Of a stretch of 64,000 bases of DNA, positions 1-11,407 are shown one piece after another (position 1 is the first letter of the stretch; each line of letters opens with the position of its first letter). Origin of the DNA: Dipodascopsis uninucleata var. uninucleata (taxonomy: Eukaryota > Ascomycota > Lipomycetes > Lipomycetales > Lipomycetaceae). The stretch spans positions 1,302,001-1,366,000 of the forward strand of contig JAJLTO010000001.1 of NCBI GenBank assembly GCA_030568195.1, in the 5' to 3' direction. The translations under genes were made by a program, and so were the position numbers. The notes under the pieces are model-generated. The model worked only from the letters and a program-made list of their open reading frames with translations. It was not told the DNA's origin and ran no database searches.

Positions 1-513
1 TCATCAGTAGCTAGGCAATCTAAAGCAACAGACGAAAGTACTAGATGGGGTTTATTTAACTCTGCACCAAATATGGCAGATGCTGTTAATCGAAGAGAAC
101 AAGTAAATGATGATAATTCACAATCTTTGCAATCTTCAGGAGGATTTTGGCAAAGGCTCACTAGACGCGTCATACATGATATTATTGGGATAAATGATGA
201 AGTATTAGATGTTTTATTTGGTGAACGCTCACAAGGTGATTCTGCGTTACACACTTTGTCAGCTGAGGACGGAGGTGTGGCAAAGACTACCTTAGGGCCG
301 GAGCTGATGAAATTATTATATCCTCCTGCGGTGAAAGACTTCTCTCAAGCAGAAATAGTTAGCGAAAGGGCTAGCTCTGTAATCAGTTCATCTTGCAGTA
401 GTTATCCTCAGTTATGGGAAGAGAAGTTAATTGCACGTATTGGCCGAGAATTAGGATTAAGATATTGTAATGACTATGGTAGCATTGAAATTTGTCATGG
501 GCTATTTGTTTGA
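1..513 (+). CDS. 3' end of an unrecognised protein (5' partial)
   Basis: The reading frame is open from the first base of the window to a TGA at 511-513, so this is the C-terminal 170 residues of a longer protein whose start lies to the left. An internal ATG at 73 is not a likely start because the frame runs through it. The tail is Ser-rich at first, then has a helical-looking segment beginning FWQRLTRRVIHDIIG, an acidic stretch, and a compact end with several Cys and aromatic residues (WEEKLIARIGRELGLRY). I do not recognise a domain and assign no function. It converges on the eL18 gene about 470 bases away. Confidence 0.7.
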   Translation, partial: SSVARQSKATDESTRWGLFNSAPNMADAVNRREQVNDDNSQSLQSSGGFWQRLTRRVIHDIIGINDEVLDVLFGERSQGDSALHTLSAEDGGVAKTTLGPELMKLLYPPAVKDFSQAEIVSERASSVISSSCSSYPQLWEEKLIARIGRELGLRYCNDYGSIEICHGLFV

Positions 514-980
514 TTTTATTGAGATCATATAATGTGTATGTCTTCGCCGCCACTTTATAAACAGCATTGAACATTAAAATTTATTAACTCATATACACAT
601 TGAAATACTCAAATAAGTACATAGACAATTGGTTTATTCAGCTGTCTAATTAAGTCAAATATAAACATTGAGAAGTCATAGCCAATACAGCTAATAGAAA
701 ATTATTTGTGAAATAGTTTGCTGCATATATGGGTATTAAAATTATATTGTGTACATACGTAAATCCTCACTAATCTATACATTACAGATCGGATCAATGA
801 AATGAACGTTCAGATGCTTTAACAAAAGGTACTTTTTATTATACTATTCTTTTATTCACATGACTCGTGAAATTGTTGTACATTTTAGACCAAATGCACA
901 TTGGCCACAAATTCCATACATACAATAAATCCACCATACTTGCACACACACACAGAAAATATGAATATATGAATGCATAT
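514..980. other. Convergent intergenic stretch, AT-rich
   Basis: This lies between the stop of the partial left-edge gene and the stop of the eL18 gene on the opposite strand. It should hold both 3' untranslated ends. It is AT-rich with many short stops in all frames; no gene, RNA or repeat is visible. Confidence 0.6.
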
Positions 981-1896
981 TTAGACCTTGAAACCACGAG
1001 AACGACGACGACCACGGGCCTGCTCGAACTTGCGTCCCACAGACAAAACCTTTGGAACCTTGTGCTTGTGAGGACCGAAACCAAAGCTCTTGACCTCCTT
1101 TCGAGCGTTCTTAGGACCTCTCAGCAACAAAGTGTTCTGTCCAGTTGGTGCACGAAGGGCAAGCTGATCAAGGGTAATAGTCTCACCACCAGCCTTAAGA
1201 ATCTTCTCCTTTGCACCAGCAGTGAACTTCAAAGCAGCAATGGTTGCCTTTGGGAAATCACCGAGTAAACGAACATCATTAGTAACGGTACCAACAACAA
1301 CAACGATCTTGTCCTTCTTATCTTCATCCTTCAGGGTAGAAGCGATGCGGGAGAGAGAGACAGGAGGACGGTTAACCTTAGAAAGGAAAAGTCGTCGGAG
1401 GATAACCTTATTGAAATTGGAGTCAGTTCGACCTGAAAGAGAATGTCAGTAAATGCACATAATGACCATAAAAGTCTTTGCATCAATTTGATGAAACAGA
1501 AATATACGGCATGTCTAGCAATAGTCCCAAGACTGCTAGAAAAATCAAATTATTGATAATATACAAGATTCTTATAGATCGCACTTATATCCAGATTTCT
1601 CGGTCATCCACGCAGTATCACAATCGTACAATTGACATTTCTGCGAGTACAAATGCAAATAACTTCCTTCATAATAAAAGCCCGTATCAAACTTAGAATC
1701 CCTGTTCTGAAGTAATGCAGCCTCTATGTACACCTAAACTTTCTGTTTCTCTCTCTGCAATCAAAATATTAAAATGCCACTTACGGGCCAAGAATCTGTA
1801 AAGCTTGACCAAAAGCTTTAAGTAGACATTGTCCGACTTAGGGGCAGTACGGTGACTGTTCTTAATATGTTGCTTCTTCGTTAAATCGATACCCAT
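981..1896 (-). CDS. RPL18: 60S ribosomal protein eL18, two exons
   Basis: This is a structural protein of the large cytosolic ribosomal subunit. Exon 1 is 1896-1785 ([20 protein letters not shown] onward) and exon 2 is 1432-981. The 352-nt intron has a GTAAGT donor and a TTTCAG acceptor and splits an Arg codon. The spliced product is 187 residues, the usual eL18 length. Family landmarks are the MGID start, the [16 protein letters not shown] segment, [12 protein letters not shown], a [12 protein letters not shown] strand, LRAPTG, and the basic C-terminus [16 protein letters not shown]. The start is fixed by the MGID signature. I checked the intron for box C/D snoRNA motifs because ribosomal-protein introns often host them; none is convincing. 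Confidence 0.97.
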
Positions 1897-2683
1897 TGTT
1901 GATTATGCAGCCGACGTATATCTATGAACCGTTGCTGATGAAAGTATATACAAGAAATTTCAACAGTAAGTGAAGACGAAATTTTGCGTTGTGTATAGGC
2001 GTTGCATGTTGCTAAGGGTAATATTCGTTTTTGCCTATAATGTTTTACTAAAAAATAACAGTCACGACTCGACAATCTAGCCCTATAAATCACACAAGTT
2101 TCGTCGGAACCCTATGTTGAGATGTGAACGCCAATGCATTAAGCACTTCATGTAACGAACCACAGTTTACGTAATAAATATGCTCTTCTATGACAAATTA
2201 ACGTAGTTGCACATTGTTAGTGCGGGGCAAGATTACTGATGAAATAGAGTAAGCTAGCGGTGATGATCTTCTTACAGAATTAGCATTTACCTGATTAATT
2301 GTATAAAGAATTATATTTTTAATATACATGACTCATAGTGAATAACAGCATGATCAGAAAATAGTGATTGCAGTAAATGAGTACTACACTAACAAACATT
2401 ACAGAGATGTATAGCGAGTTAACATAAGCACAAACGAGAAAAAACAATTAAGCTCTAATATTAGATCAGTAAATCAAATAAGACACATCTATGATAAAAG
2501 AAAAGAAACAGATAGAATTGCTATATGGGGGAGGAGGAAATCAATTTAAAAAAGAGTCGACTTATGATGCTAGACAGTGATTAAAACGAACAATGAGAAT
2601 CGAAAACGAAACAAAGTCTGTGACCTAAAAGTAATTAAAATAGCGGTTTATGCTACATTAATATGAGTACTGCTCAAAATGCT
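1897..2683. other. Gene-free stretch between eL18 promoter and carrier 3' end
   Basis: This carries the eL18 upstream region (right next to 1897) and the 3' untranslated region of the mitochondrial carrier gene near 2683. No reading frame resembles a protein. The only site singled out is a homolD-like octamer at 2059-2066. Confidence 0.5.
2059..2066. promoter_or_regulatory. Possible homolD-like box of the eL18 gene
   Basis: The plus-strand octamer CAGTCACG is one base from the homolD box (CAGTCACA/G) used at ribosomal-protein promoters in fission yeast and other fungi. It sits 163 bases upstream of the eL18 ATG. One octamer with a mismatch can occur by chance, so this is tentative. Confidence 0.25.
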
Positions 2684-3866
2684 TTATTGATCCATAAGTA
2701 GATCCTTGACCATCTCGTAGCTGAGCCAACTACTTGCCATAGATGGTGCAACTTTGAGTAAATTTGCAGACAAACCTTTGTACATGCCCATTATCCCCTC
2801 CTTCCTGGTGATAGAAATAATTGCATCTAAAACTGAAGAATAGCGGAATCCAAGATCTTTCATAGTGTTAACCTGAAATCTGCGTCTTAGAACGTCAAAG
2901 GGATATGCTTTAAAAAGCAGATAGTTAGTATAAAAGCGCGTAAATGTATGAGTGTGTTGTAGCTATTGAATTTACTTACTGATTGTCTGAGCAACTGCTC
3001 CGCTGATGGCACCACACAAAAGCTTTCCGACTGCAGAAACATTGTTATTCTCATCAGCCATCATACCCCGCAAGCCCTCGTATACTGCAAAATTCAAGCC
3101 GACATACGGCGCAACTCCAATTACAGTTGGGATAAGTCCTCTATATAAAGCGGCTACTCCGCCCTCAGTTTTAAATAACACCTTTGCTGTCGACCACATG
3201 CCTGGTGCGTGTGCTCGGTCAATATGGCGGTGCCCTACCGAAGCAGTCTGAATCGATAGGCGTGTTCGGACAATGTCAAGCGGATACGTAGCAACCACAG
3301 ATGTGATTCCGGCGCCGGCGCCAGCAACTAGACGTCGCGGGGTGTCAAGCTCTGTCTTACCAGGTTCCATAATCAGCTATTGAAAATGTTAGTAATATTC
3401 TCAGTACTACCAAGGCTTCGGCCATTCTCTCGTGTGACATCTCCATCGTAACCAGGATACATACTTCTTTGTAGATTGTGTAACTGCTATATTGAACAGC
3501 ACTGTAAGGCACGATACGAACACAATTCACGCCATTTCCTCGCATATAGCCTCTCCAACCTTCTTCCTTCCACATTTTTGCTAAAGTGCCATATACTCCT
3601 TGGTAATTGGCCGAACCAGGACCCTGGAGTTGCAAAATTATTTTCATACGCTCTAGCGGAGAAACGACGGTTCGAGAAACAGCTCCTGCCACTCCTCCTC
3701 CAACAAAAGACGCTACCGTAGGACGAGCTAAATAGTCCTTTACATTTTCGAGAAAGGAAGTTGGCTGTTCACTGGTGACCATGATCGGTTGACTCTCTGT
3801 ATTGCTGGATACTGGAGGTACAGTGCTCTGGCTCGTAGCCTGCTTAGCAGTAGATGACAGACTCAT
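2684..3866 (-). CDS. Mitochondrial carrier, APS/CoA (YPR011C/SLC25A42-like) group, three exons
   Basis: This is an inner-membrane solute carrier of 340 residues. Exons are 3866-3465, 3376-2980 and 2907-2684. The introns have GTATGT and GTAAGT donors, and the first has a TTACTAAC branch site just before its CAATAG acceptor. The phases close exactly. The three carrier repeats are marked by SPLERMK, YPLDIVRTR and YPFDVLRRR, each matching Px[DE]xx[KR]. The final repeat (FRYSSVLDAI, MYKGLSANLLKVAPS) is closest in my memory to yeast YPR011C, an adenosine phosphosulfate carrier, and to CoA-type carriers; substrate is therefore inference. The Ser/Thr/Gln-rich first ~45 residues precede the first membrane span. 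The first ATG in frame is at 3866. Confidence 0.93.
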
Positions 3867-5498
3867 GTGTATATAATAGTATTGCACCAAACTTTCGTAA
3901 CCACTATAAAAATCGTATTTTTGATGCTTATTGTACTTACAAACCCGAAAAAGAATAAGAGCTAAAAGTATAAAATCGTCCTTCTATTGACGACTATTGC
4001 TTTCTGACATTAGAGAGTAAAACAGAAGTATTCCTTTGCAAGCCACTAAACTGCTTACCTGTGTAGGTACTGTAATAACTGCAGAGGGATAAACCGATAA
4101 CTCTTGCTTCGCTAAGAAGTATAGTAGCACCACAAGTTTTCGATTCTTTCATACACGCGAGCGATACAAGGGACTTCCCGACACGCGAAATCAAGTATAA
4201 AGCAGCTGTAAACCAAAATCTACCTAGTGTTTCCGTCGGGAGATGAGAAAGATCTAGTTAGACACCTCTGTCGCTGCGAATATCTTTTATCTACTAGACG
4301 CTGTAGTGATTTTATCTGCTTTCTAACAACTTCTCGTCGTTTTTACGAATAGAATCTATTAGCTACGATCTTTAAATAGGAGACTCTATACCGGAGCAAA
4401 CTAAAATTCTTACTATTCGTTGATAGTGTCGTCTACTAATATTTTCTTTTACGCAAAATGTTTATTTCTCCTTATGTCCATTTTTTCTCTTAAAAGTGTA
4501 TATTGTCTGATCGCACGCATATCCGATGAATAGCCGTGAGCCACGATTATTACCTACTCGTTCGACATCTCTCATGCAGTTTCCAAAAATCGCTTATTTG
4601 ACTCGCTGGATCAGCAATACGAACGTTCTTATATAAATGATATATTTCCATGCCATTTGCCTATATAGGTGCAGATTATGAGATCTCAACCATGTGTGCT
4701 AATAGTTTTAAGTGAAATACCCTAATATGAAGAATATAGCATTTACCCGATATCCATTTATACTTGGCCACAAGTAGAATCGGTGAGCTAAATCATAGTA
4801 CTCGTATTTCTCCCCACGACGAGTCTCATATCATTTGCCTTCTAATATCTAGGTTAGTTTCAATAGTATTCTACCATTTAAAGATTCTTGATTCCCGTAG
4901 CAGCACTCATATTACTAGCACAACACAATATTGAACATATTACATAATCGACAGTTGCTACTTGTGATCCCGACAAGCTGCAGATCACCTCTGAAGTTGG
5001 ATAACGTACACTGCTGTTAGTGAGTAGCCTACAAAATTAGTCCGCATACAGTATATATATATATATATATATATATATTCTGTTTTTTATATCAGCGCTG
5101 CGGAAATATCCATAGATTGAGTGTAATATCCGAGTTTTTTTCCTTATACAGCATTGAGGGTGATGAGATATCTCCGAATGGTTTATTCGGCATTTTGATC
5201 ATAGCCAGTTACCATTTATGCAATACATTGCATATAATTTGCTAAATATGCCTTATAGTTCACTACATTATTATTTCTCCACACTTTTATCTTGTGGCGA
5301 ATCCGATTCAAAGGGAATGCGTAAGTCCGCATCAATGCTACTAGGTACCGTAGATTTGTCATCAGCAGCTATTTTTTTTCTTCAACGTTTTTATTTTCGA
5401 TTTGTACAGTATAAGTCCAGTTTCTTTTACAATCAACTTAAACAAACTCTTTTTAAGTATATTCAGAATAGAATACGCAACAATAGTTTGAAACAAAA
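3867..5498. other. Gene-free stretch between the divergent carrier and ISU1 genes
   Basis: This 1.6-kb AT-rich region must contain both promoters. A TA microsatellite lies at 5052-5078. A 94-codon open frame at 5218-5502 overlaps the ISU1 ATG out of frame and has no protein-like character. I see no RNA gene or mobile element. Confidence 0.5.
5052..5078. repeat. TA dinucleotide microsatellite
   Basis: About 13 uninterrupted TA units, in the region between the carrier and ISU1 genes. Confidence 0.95.
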
Positions 5499-6412
5499 AT
5501 GAATTCACTTGTCAGATTGCCTTTACTTGCACGACCAACATTCGTGGCGACTCGTCCTTTGTCGTCTCGGTTTGTTAATTCCGCCGTCTTGCAGACCAAT
5601 AAGCGCGGATATCACGCAAAAGATAAGTTATAATACTCATCATTGAACGATTTATAACAGGGATACTGACTTCTTAGTGTTTACTGCTTGACCATTACAA
5701 CAAGCCTAGAAATGTTGGTTCCATGGACAAGAATGATGTTAATGTTGGCACAGGTTTAGTTGGTATGTATTTTGGATTATTACATTCGTATTTCTTGCGC
5801 ATAGCCGAAAGTCCCGTCATGAAAGTCCAGCATGGAATAGCTGTTGACTTTGTTGCAGCAATTACTTACACTGCTGTTTGAGTCTGTCAGAAAGAAGAGG
5901 CGTTGAGGTAGATAATAGAATGTTGACTTACCATCACGTAATATCAACATTTTCTGTTTGTGATGGAAGGTTGAAATTCAGCTACTCTCACAATAGCCTC
6001 CTCTACGCTAGATTTTCGTTTGGATAAGGGATTGTTAGAATATTTTACTGATTAGTGGTTGTGAAATATAGGTGCTCCTGCTTGCGGTGATGTTATGAAG
6101 CTCCAGATTCGAGTAGATGACAATGGTGTTATTTCAGATGTTAAATTTAAGACTTTCGGATGCGGTAGTGCAATTGCTTCTTCTTCATATCTCACTGAAC
6201 TTGTCCGAGGAATGACTTTGGATGAGGCTGGAAAGATCAAGAATACGGTCATTGCTAAGGAGCTTTCTCTTCCGCCGGTTAAGCTACATTGCTCTATGCT
6301 AGCTGAGGATGCTATTAAATCTGCCATCAAAGATTATAAGTCTAAGAGAGCTGCCAACACTGTTTTATCAGATGCCTCAACAAAGCCTGTTCAGAAGGAA
6401 ATGCAAGCTTGA
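5499..6412 (+). CDS. ISU1: Mitochondrial Fe-S cluster scaffold protein IscU/Isu1, three exons
   Basis: This is the matrix scaffold on which Nfs1-derived sulfur and iron are assembled into 2Fe-2S clusters. The ATG at 5499 opens an Arg/Leu/Ser-rich presequence (MNSLVRLPLLARPTF...) ending near RGYH. Exon 2 (5678-5762) encodes LDHYNKPRNVGSMDKND and GTGLVG; exon 3 (6072-6412) encodes APACGDVMKLQ, FKTFGCGSAIASSSY and LHCSMLAEDAI. The three cluster-ligand Cys (PACGD, FGCGS, LHCSM) and the LPPVK site for the Ssq1/HscA chaperone are present. The intron between exons 2 and 3 (309 nt) is regular. The first intron is odd: its acceptor (CTTAG, with a TACTGAC branch) is clear, but the nearest GT donor at 5627 leaves the wrong phase. 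A GC donor at 5616 would restore frame and give a product of about 180 residues. Confidence 0.95.
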
Positions 6413-8635
6413 TTTTTTAAAAAACACAGAAGTTATCAATTTTTTTTTTTCGGTTTACAGAGTTTAGCGATCTTAAATCTCCGCTCACTTACTGTAACTA
6501 CGTATCTTTTTTCGCATATTAGGTGTTTCTGTATCTCTCTTGTGGGTATATATATCAATGTTGATTTCTATTGGTAATAGATTCCTGGAGATGAAATAAG
6601 AGACAGAAATGGAAAGGTTGGGAAGTTGGCGGTCTCTATTCCTTATATGAGAACTCATTCGTTAGATGAGAGCTCGTTCGTTAGACGAATCTGGACATTG
6701 ACAGAAGACCAGATTAGTTTTTTCTAATTACATGATATATACTGAGTTAGGGACTTCAGTTTCGGTAGTTTTCTACTTACGTATACTTTTCACTCTTTTG
6801 TGTATTAATCAGAATATTTTTAGTTCTGTGATGGGGGATTTTAGTATTTATTATATCTTTTACCACATCGACTAGTCACAATTTATATTTTTTGAGAATA
6901 TGTATGGTTTATCATGTTTTGTATCTAATAAAGTAACTACAATCCAATATATTACAAAATTATTATTTAACTGCTATTTGCGTAGATGATAATTGGCGAC
7001 GTAAGATCTGAAATACATAGTTTTATCAGTTTCGAAGTTTACTCAGAGCAATGGCTATTTAGGGTTTTCAAATATGTTTACTGCAGAATACTGGCTCAAG
7101 CATACTAAAGTGAGCGATCTTACATCACAAGCTGAGAGAGAGCAAACAAATTTCAGTAACTATGCAGAATAATGTGAAAAGACAAAGTCTTCTATAAATA
7201 CGCATCTCTACTGATCAAACGCCAGATTGAAATTGAGCCAATCATAATGTCTCAGAAAGAACAAATGGTCCTATGGGACGGGTCTTACTAGTGAAAATCA
7301 AACATGTAGGTTTCCCCAGATTAGTATGCTTGGTCAAAAATTTAAGAGGCACGATCAGTTTAAAACATAAATTATTTAAGACGTTAGTTTAAAATGTGCA
7401 TAAAATTACTAATAAGAATAAATAAATATAGAAGAGAAATATGAGGACAGCATATATTATATATAAGAAACGACGATAGAATGGAATGACATTATGTGAA
7501 TAGATATCAAGACAAATGACATGATATGAATAGATATCGAGGAAGTAAATAAATACATTGAAAAATGATGAATCAATAGATAGTTATGTAAATTAAAGAA
7601 AGAATTTGTCATATAAAGAAGATAAAAAAATGTAAAAAAGTCATAAAATCAAATCGTCGTAGCAATTCTTTAGATCAAAATAAAATGACACTATAACTTC
7701 TGCCGAAAGCAGCTAATAATTAGTAGTTCACTAGAAGAATAAATTATAATGAAAATGATAGAGAAAAACGTGAAGTCATCAAGATACATAAAAATAGTTG
7801 ACATAAATTTTTAATTCCATATAGCCTCTTGATATTTATAACGGATAGATTGCTTGAAATAAAATAAGAATAACAAAAAGCAAAATTCGAAAACAATTAA
7901 ACTGGCACACTTCAAAAGCACTAAAATAATTATATCAAAACAAATGAGAGACAAGTAGATATAAGCTCAAGCGAAAATGGCTATTAGAGAGGATCAAACA
8001 ACAAAAAAATTTCAAAAGAATATAAACCATAGATGTCCAACGATTGAGATTTCTGTACTGAAAAAAAAAGGAACAAGAGAAAGAAAATCAGTGTTAGTTA
8101 TATCATAATATAAAAAGCATGTGCACCAAATAACAAAAATATCATATTCGGCCTACGCACCGAGAAAACAGAACTACCTCATATGAAATGTCGTGATAAA
8201 TATCATATAAAATATTTTATATTGTCATATCTCATCAAAAGCGGTCATAAGTGCGCTTTTCTTTATTTTAGATCATCAACAATATTTTCTGTCATAAAAT
8301 GTGAAGTCAAACGAAAAGCTCAAAGTAGGACGAAAAAAGCATCCACAGAATCAAAATACTGACTAAGAATCACCACTGAATCGACCATATACTTGCATAT
8401 TTCACAATTGAGCATGTCAATTCAACGGTCATACAGAACATTCCCTGATGTGTGACAACAAAAGCAACATACGAATGACTGATTGATTTGCACAACCAAC
8501 TGACATTCTCAGAAAACCAATCCGACATTCCGGTAATATACATAATTCTCCACAATCGAAGATTGAATTCGCTAAAGGAAAATTCAAGCAAAATTAAAAG
8601 AGAAGAAAACCAAAACATAAAACGAGTATTTGCCT
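6413..8635. other. Convergent 2.2-kb AT-rich intergenic region
   Basis: This lies between the 3' ends of ISU1 and the Wee1 kinase gene. It is very A-rich on the plus strand from about 7380 to 8340. All frames are broken by frequent stops. I see no conserved protein segment, tRNA or repeat family. Confidence 0.5.
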
Positions 8636-11407
8636 TCATAGCTCCATTCTCCAATCTTCATCTTCATCCACCATTCCAACATCCTGATCTAATTTGGCTG
8701 CGTCAGGTTCTGGGCCGAAATCACCCTCATAGATAATAGCACCTGCCTTGCGACGAGATTCAACAGATTGGACTTCATAAGAATTCAGAATATCGTGAAT
8801 AGTTGGTCGTTCAGTAGGAATAGGCTTAAGCATCCATTTCACTAATTTATCTAAACCACCGGCCTCATCTAACATGAATTCTGGTGCCCATGGAGGTATA
8901 TTATCAGGTACCAATTCACTATTTTTGCTCAGTTTAGACAAATCGCTAGAACTTGAACTTAATCGTCCAGCATCAGAAAGGTCACCAGAGCGCAATTTTT
9001 GCCATGGCAAGCCGTTGTCTGGAAGAACAATATTTGCAGCAATTTCAAGCATAACCAGGCCCAGTGAAAATATATCTGCAGGCTTAGAATATTCTTGAGA
9101 TGCAAGAACTTCGGGAGCAATGTACTCGCGATCGCCTTCACGTTCTATCCCTTTGACAGCAGGCAATTTAGTTGCCATGCCAAAATCACCAATCTTAAGA
9201 GATCCCTCAAAAGTAATGAATATATTGGCTGGTTTTAAATCCAAATGGATGTATCCTTGATCATGTATGAACCGCAATCCCAGTGCGGTTTCGACCAAAA
9301 TTTTCCAAACTCTCCATTCGTCTAACTTGGAAATGCAACCATACTCTGCCAAGAATACATCCAGGTTGCCATTCTCACAGAGCTCTGTCATAATATAGAG
9401 ATGACCATGATGTTCCCAGCTATCAACAAAATTTATAATGTATTCTCGATCCTCACTGTTAGATTTTGACGAGAGATCTTTTAAAATCGCAACTTCCTCT
9501 AGCCTTCTATTCAGAGCTTTCTGACCTATTAGAGGGTGCTTCGTTCGCTTAACAGCGTACTTAATATGAGGTCGCTGGCGCTCGCTGACAACAAACACTG
9601 ACGAAAATTCGCCAGATCCCACTGATGTCACGTCTTGAAACTTATCCAGAAGATAAGTGTCCAGCGTAGAATTTGTAGTCAAAAGAGTATCAAAATAACC
9701 AGGATGACTCTTTGCTGGTGTACTTGGAGTCTTAAGTTCTGCTAGAGAAGTGGTAGTAGGAGACATCGATGATATTGAATCAACTTGATTCGAAGACTGC
9801 ATGAGCCAGCTTTGGGAATCTGATGTCCGAAACTGAAATGTATCATGACTATTCGAATTGCCAAAGACCTTTGTAGGAGTAGGTGGCATTTCGTAATCGC
9901 ATGAGAGACCGTTGATATCATTGCTGTCTTCGTTGTCATTATCGTTTTCATCGTTATCATGAATATAATCATTATCATTATTGTCAGCAACAGCTAAGAC
10001 TGTTTTAAGCCCTGAAGATCCATTGTTGAAATGAGGTTGAGCAGGCCTCTTGCATGGTGTATCAGGCGGTGCTAAGTGAGATAAAGCCGAGTTGACGTTA
10101 TTTTGCCTATTTCGCTTCGAAAGCAACCCGGTACTCATGAAAGCAGGCTGAAATGGTTTTACCAAGCGATAATTTGGAGGAGTTTCAAACGATGATGAAG
10201 AACCCATATCAGACGCATCTACTCCTGAGTTGCTAGTGACATTGGTACTGTTAGCATTACTCAAATCTGATCTTGAAAGAGAGACCGAAAATGGAATAGA
10301 AGGAGATGCAAGAGAAGAACGTTTTTTCCTGGCGACAGTAGCTGCGAGTTTGGTAGAGAACGATGAAGAAAATGAGGTCTGAGTAACATCTGTGCTAATT
10401 GCTGATGCAGAAGGTAGAGACGGAGACTGAAGAGTACTGGCACTGTTCATGCCATTGCCGCTATTATCGTCTGACTTGCGGTTATTAGTACTATTATTTG
10501 AGTCATCTTCAAGAGAGGATATTGTATGAGACTGAGAGAGCGGATGTGGATGAACAGAAGGGTTCTGTAGCGCTGAAGCATTCGAGAAAGGACTTTCACG
10601 GGACAGAAAATTCTCAACAGAGATGGTACGCCGAACCTTAAAGATGTGAGACTCTGACAAGGGTGTAAATGGTTCAGAGGATTTCTTAACAGATCCAAGC
10701 ATAAAGAGACCGTTCGAGCGATCATTAGATAAATGATAATCACTGCCATCTTTATCTGTATCATCCTGATGCTGCTTTGTGTTCTCTTGAGTGCGCAGAT
10801 TATTATCAGTAGAGCGCTCAATAAACATAGGCAGCGCAACACTATAAGCCGTATTGGAATTTAAGCTTATGGGAGGTTTAGCGGAAGGTGAAGACGATAG
10901 AGTGCCTGTACTGGAAGCCATTGAAGAGGAGTGTGACTGTGAGCGCTTGATATGTGAAGCAGGTGAAACGCGTGCAGATTTCTGCTCCGTGCCTTCTTCA
11001 CTTTCGTCATTGTGTGATCGAAAATGGCGCTTAGGAACAGGAGATCCAAGAGATGCTTGATCGAGATGAATGATACTTGTTGACCGTCGAAGCGGTGATA
11101 GTGGATCAGTTGTCATGGTGGCCGTCGTTGTCGCAGTAGAACCAGCTCTTGCTGACACTACAGCTGTCGCGCCTGTGAGATCAAGTGGAGCAGAAAAAGC
11201 TAGCGAGTGTTTTGTGCTGCCTCGCGTCATTCGACCCATAGTGAAAAAGGGACTTGAATTAGCGGCACCAGACCTTCTGTTAGATCGAGTGATGAAAGGC
11301 GAGGCGCCAGCAGATTGGGATCGGCTAGGCGAGAGACACTTGCCTGGCGTTCGCGTTGGTGCTGGAAGAGGCGAAAAAGGCTCCACGATTTGCAGCTGAG
11401 GCGCCAT
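8636..11407 (-). CDS. WEE1: Wee1-family cell-cycle kinase
   Basis: This single-exon gene encodes 923 residues. Wee1 kinases phosphorylate the conserved Tyr of Cdk1 and hold cells in G2. The first ~580 residues are low-complexity Ser/Thr/Pro/Asn-rich, with many SP/TP sites suited to Cdk feedback control. The kinase domain spans about residues 590-880: a Gly-rich loop GSGEFSSV, catalytic Lys620 (YAVKR), the HRD-loop variant HLDLKPAN with Asp723, and DFG Asp741. Diagnostic Wee1 blocks are ELCENGNLD, DEWRVWKILVE, EGDREYIAPEVL, KPADIFSLGL and LPWQKLRSGDLSDAGRLSS. EGDREYIAPE in place of the usual activation-segment sequence separates Wee1 from generic Ser/Thr kinases. The ATG at 11407 is the first in frame. 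An acidic tail follows the kinase domain. Confidence 0.96.
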   Translation of the reverse strand: MAPQLQIVEPFSPLPAPTRTPGKCLSPSRSQSAGASPFITRSNRRSGAANSSPFFTMGRMTRGSTKHSLAFSAPLDLTGATAVVSARAGSTATTTATMTTDPLSPLRRSTSIIHLDQASLGSPVPKRHFRSHNDESEEGTEQKSARVSPASHIKRSQSHSSSMASSTGTLSSSPSAKPPISLNSNTAYSVALPMFIERSTDNNLRTQENTKQHQDDTDKDGSDYHLSNDRSNGLFMLGSVKKSSEPFTPLSESHIFKVRRTISVENFLSRESPFSNASALQNPSVHPHPLSQSHTISSLEDDSNNSTNNRKSDDNSGNGMNSASTLQSPSLPSASAISTDVTQTSFSSSFSTKLAATVARKKRSSLASPSIPFSVSLSRSDLSNANSTNVTSNSGVDASDMGSSSSFETPPNYRLVKPFQPAFMSTGLLSKRNRQNNVNSALSHLAPPDTPCKRPAQPHFNNGSSGLKTVLAVADNNDNDYIHDNDENDNDNEDSNDINGLSCDYEMPPTPTKVFGNSNSHDTFQFRTSDSQSWLMQSSNQVDSISSMSPTTTSLAELKTPSTPAKSHPGYFDTLLTTNSTLDTYLLDKFQDVTSVGSGEFSSVFVVSERQRPHIKYAVKRTKHPLIGQKALNRRLEEVAILKDLSSKSNSEDREYIINFVDSWEHHGHLYIMTELCENGNLDVFLAEYGCISKLDEWRVWKILVETALGLRFIHDQGYIHLDLKPANIFITFEGSLKIGDFGMATKLPAVKGIEREGDREYIAPEVLASQEYSKPADIFSLGLVMLEIAANIVLPDNGLPWQKLRSGDLSDAGRLSSSSSDLSKLSKNSELVPDNIPPWAPEFMLDEAGGLDKLVKWMLKPIPTERPTIHDILNSYEVQSVESRRKAGAIIYEGDFGPEPDAAKLDQDVGMVDEDEDWRMEL

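Noticed and set aside
1433-1784. Possible box C/D snoRNA in the eL18 intron
   Set aside because: GATGA-like and CTGA motifs occur but not with usable spacing or terminal stem on the sense strand.
5218-5502. 94-codon plus-strand frame overlapping the ISU1 start
   Set aside because: AT-rich composition rich in Phe/Tyr/Ser as in random AT DNA; ISU1 begins here in another frame.
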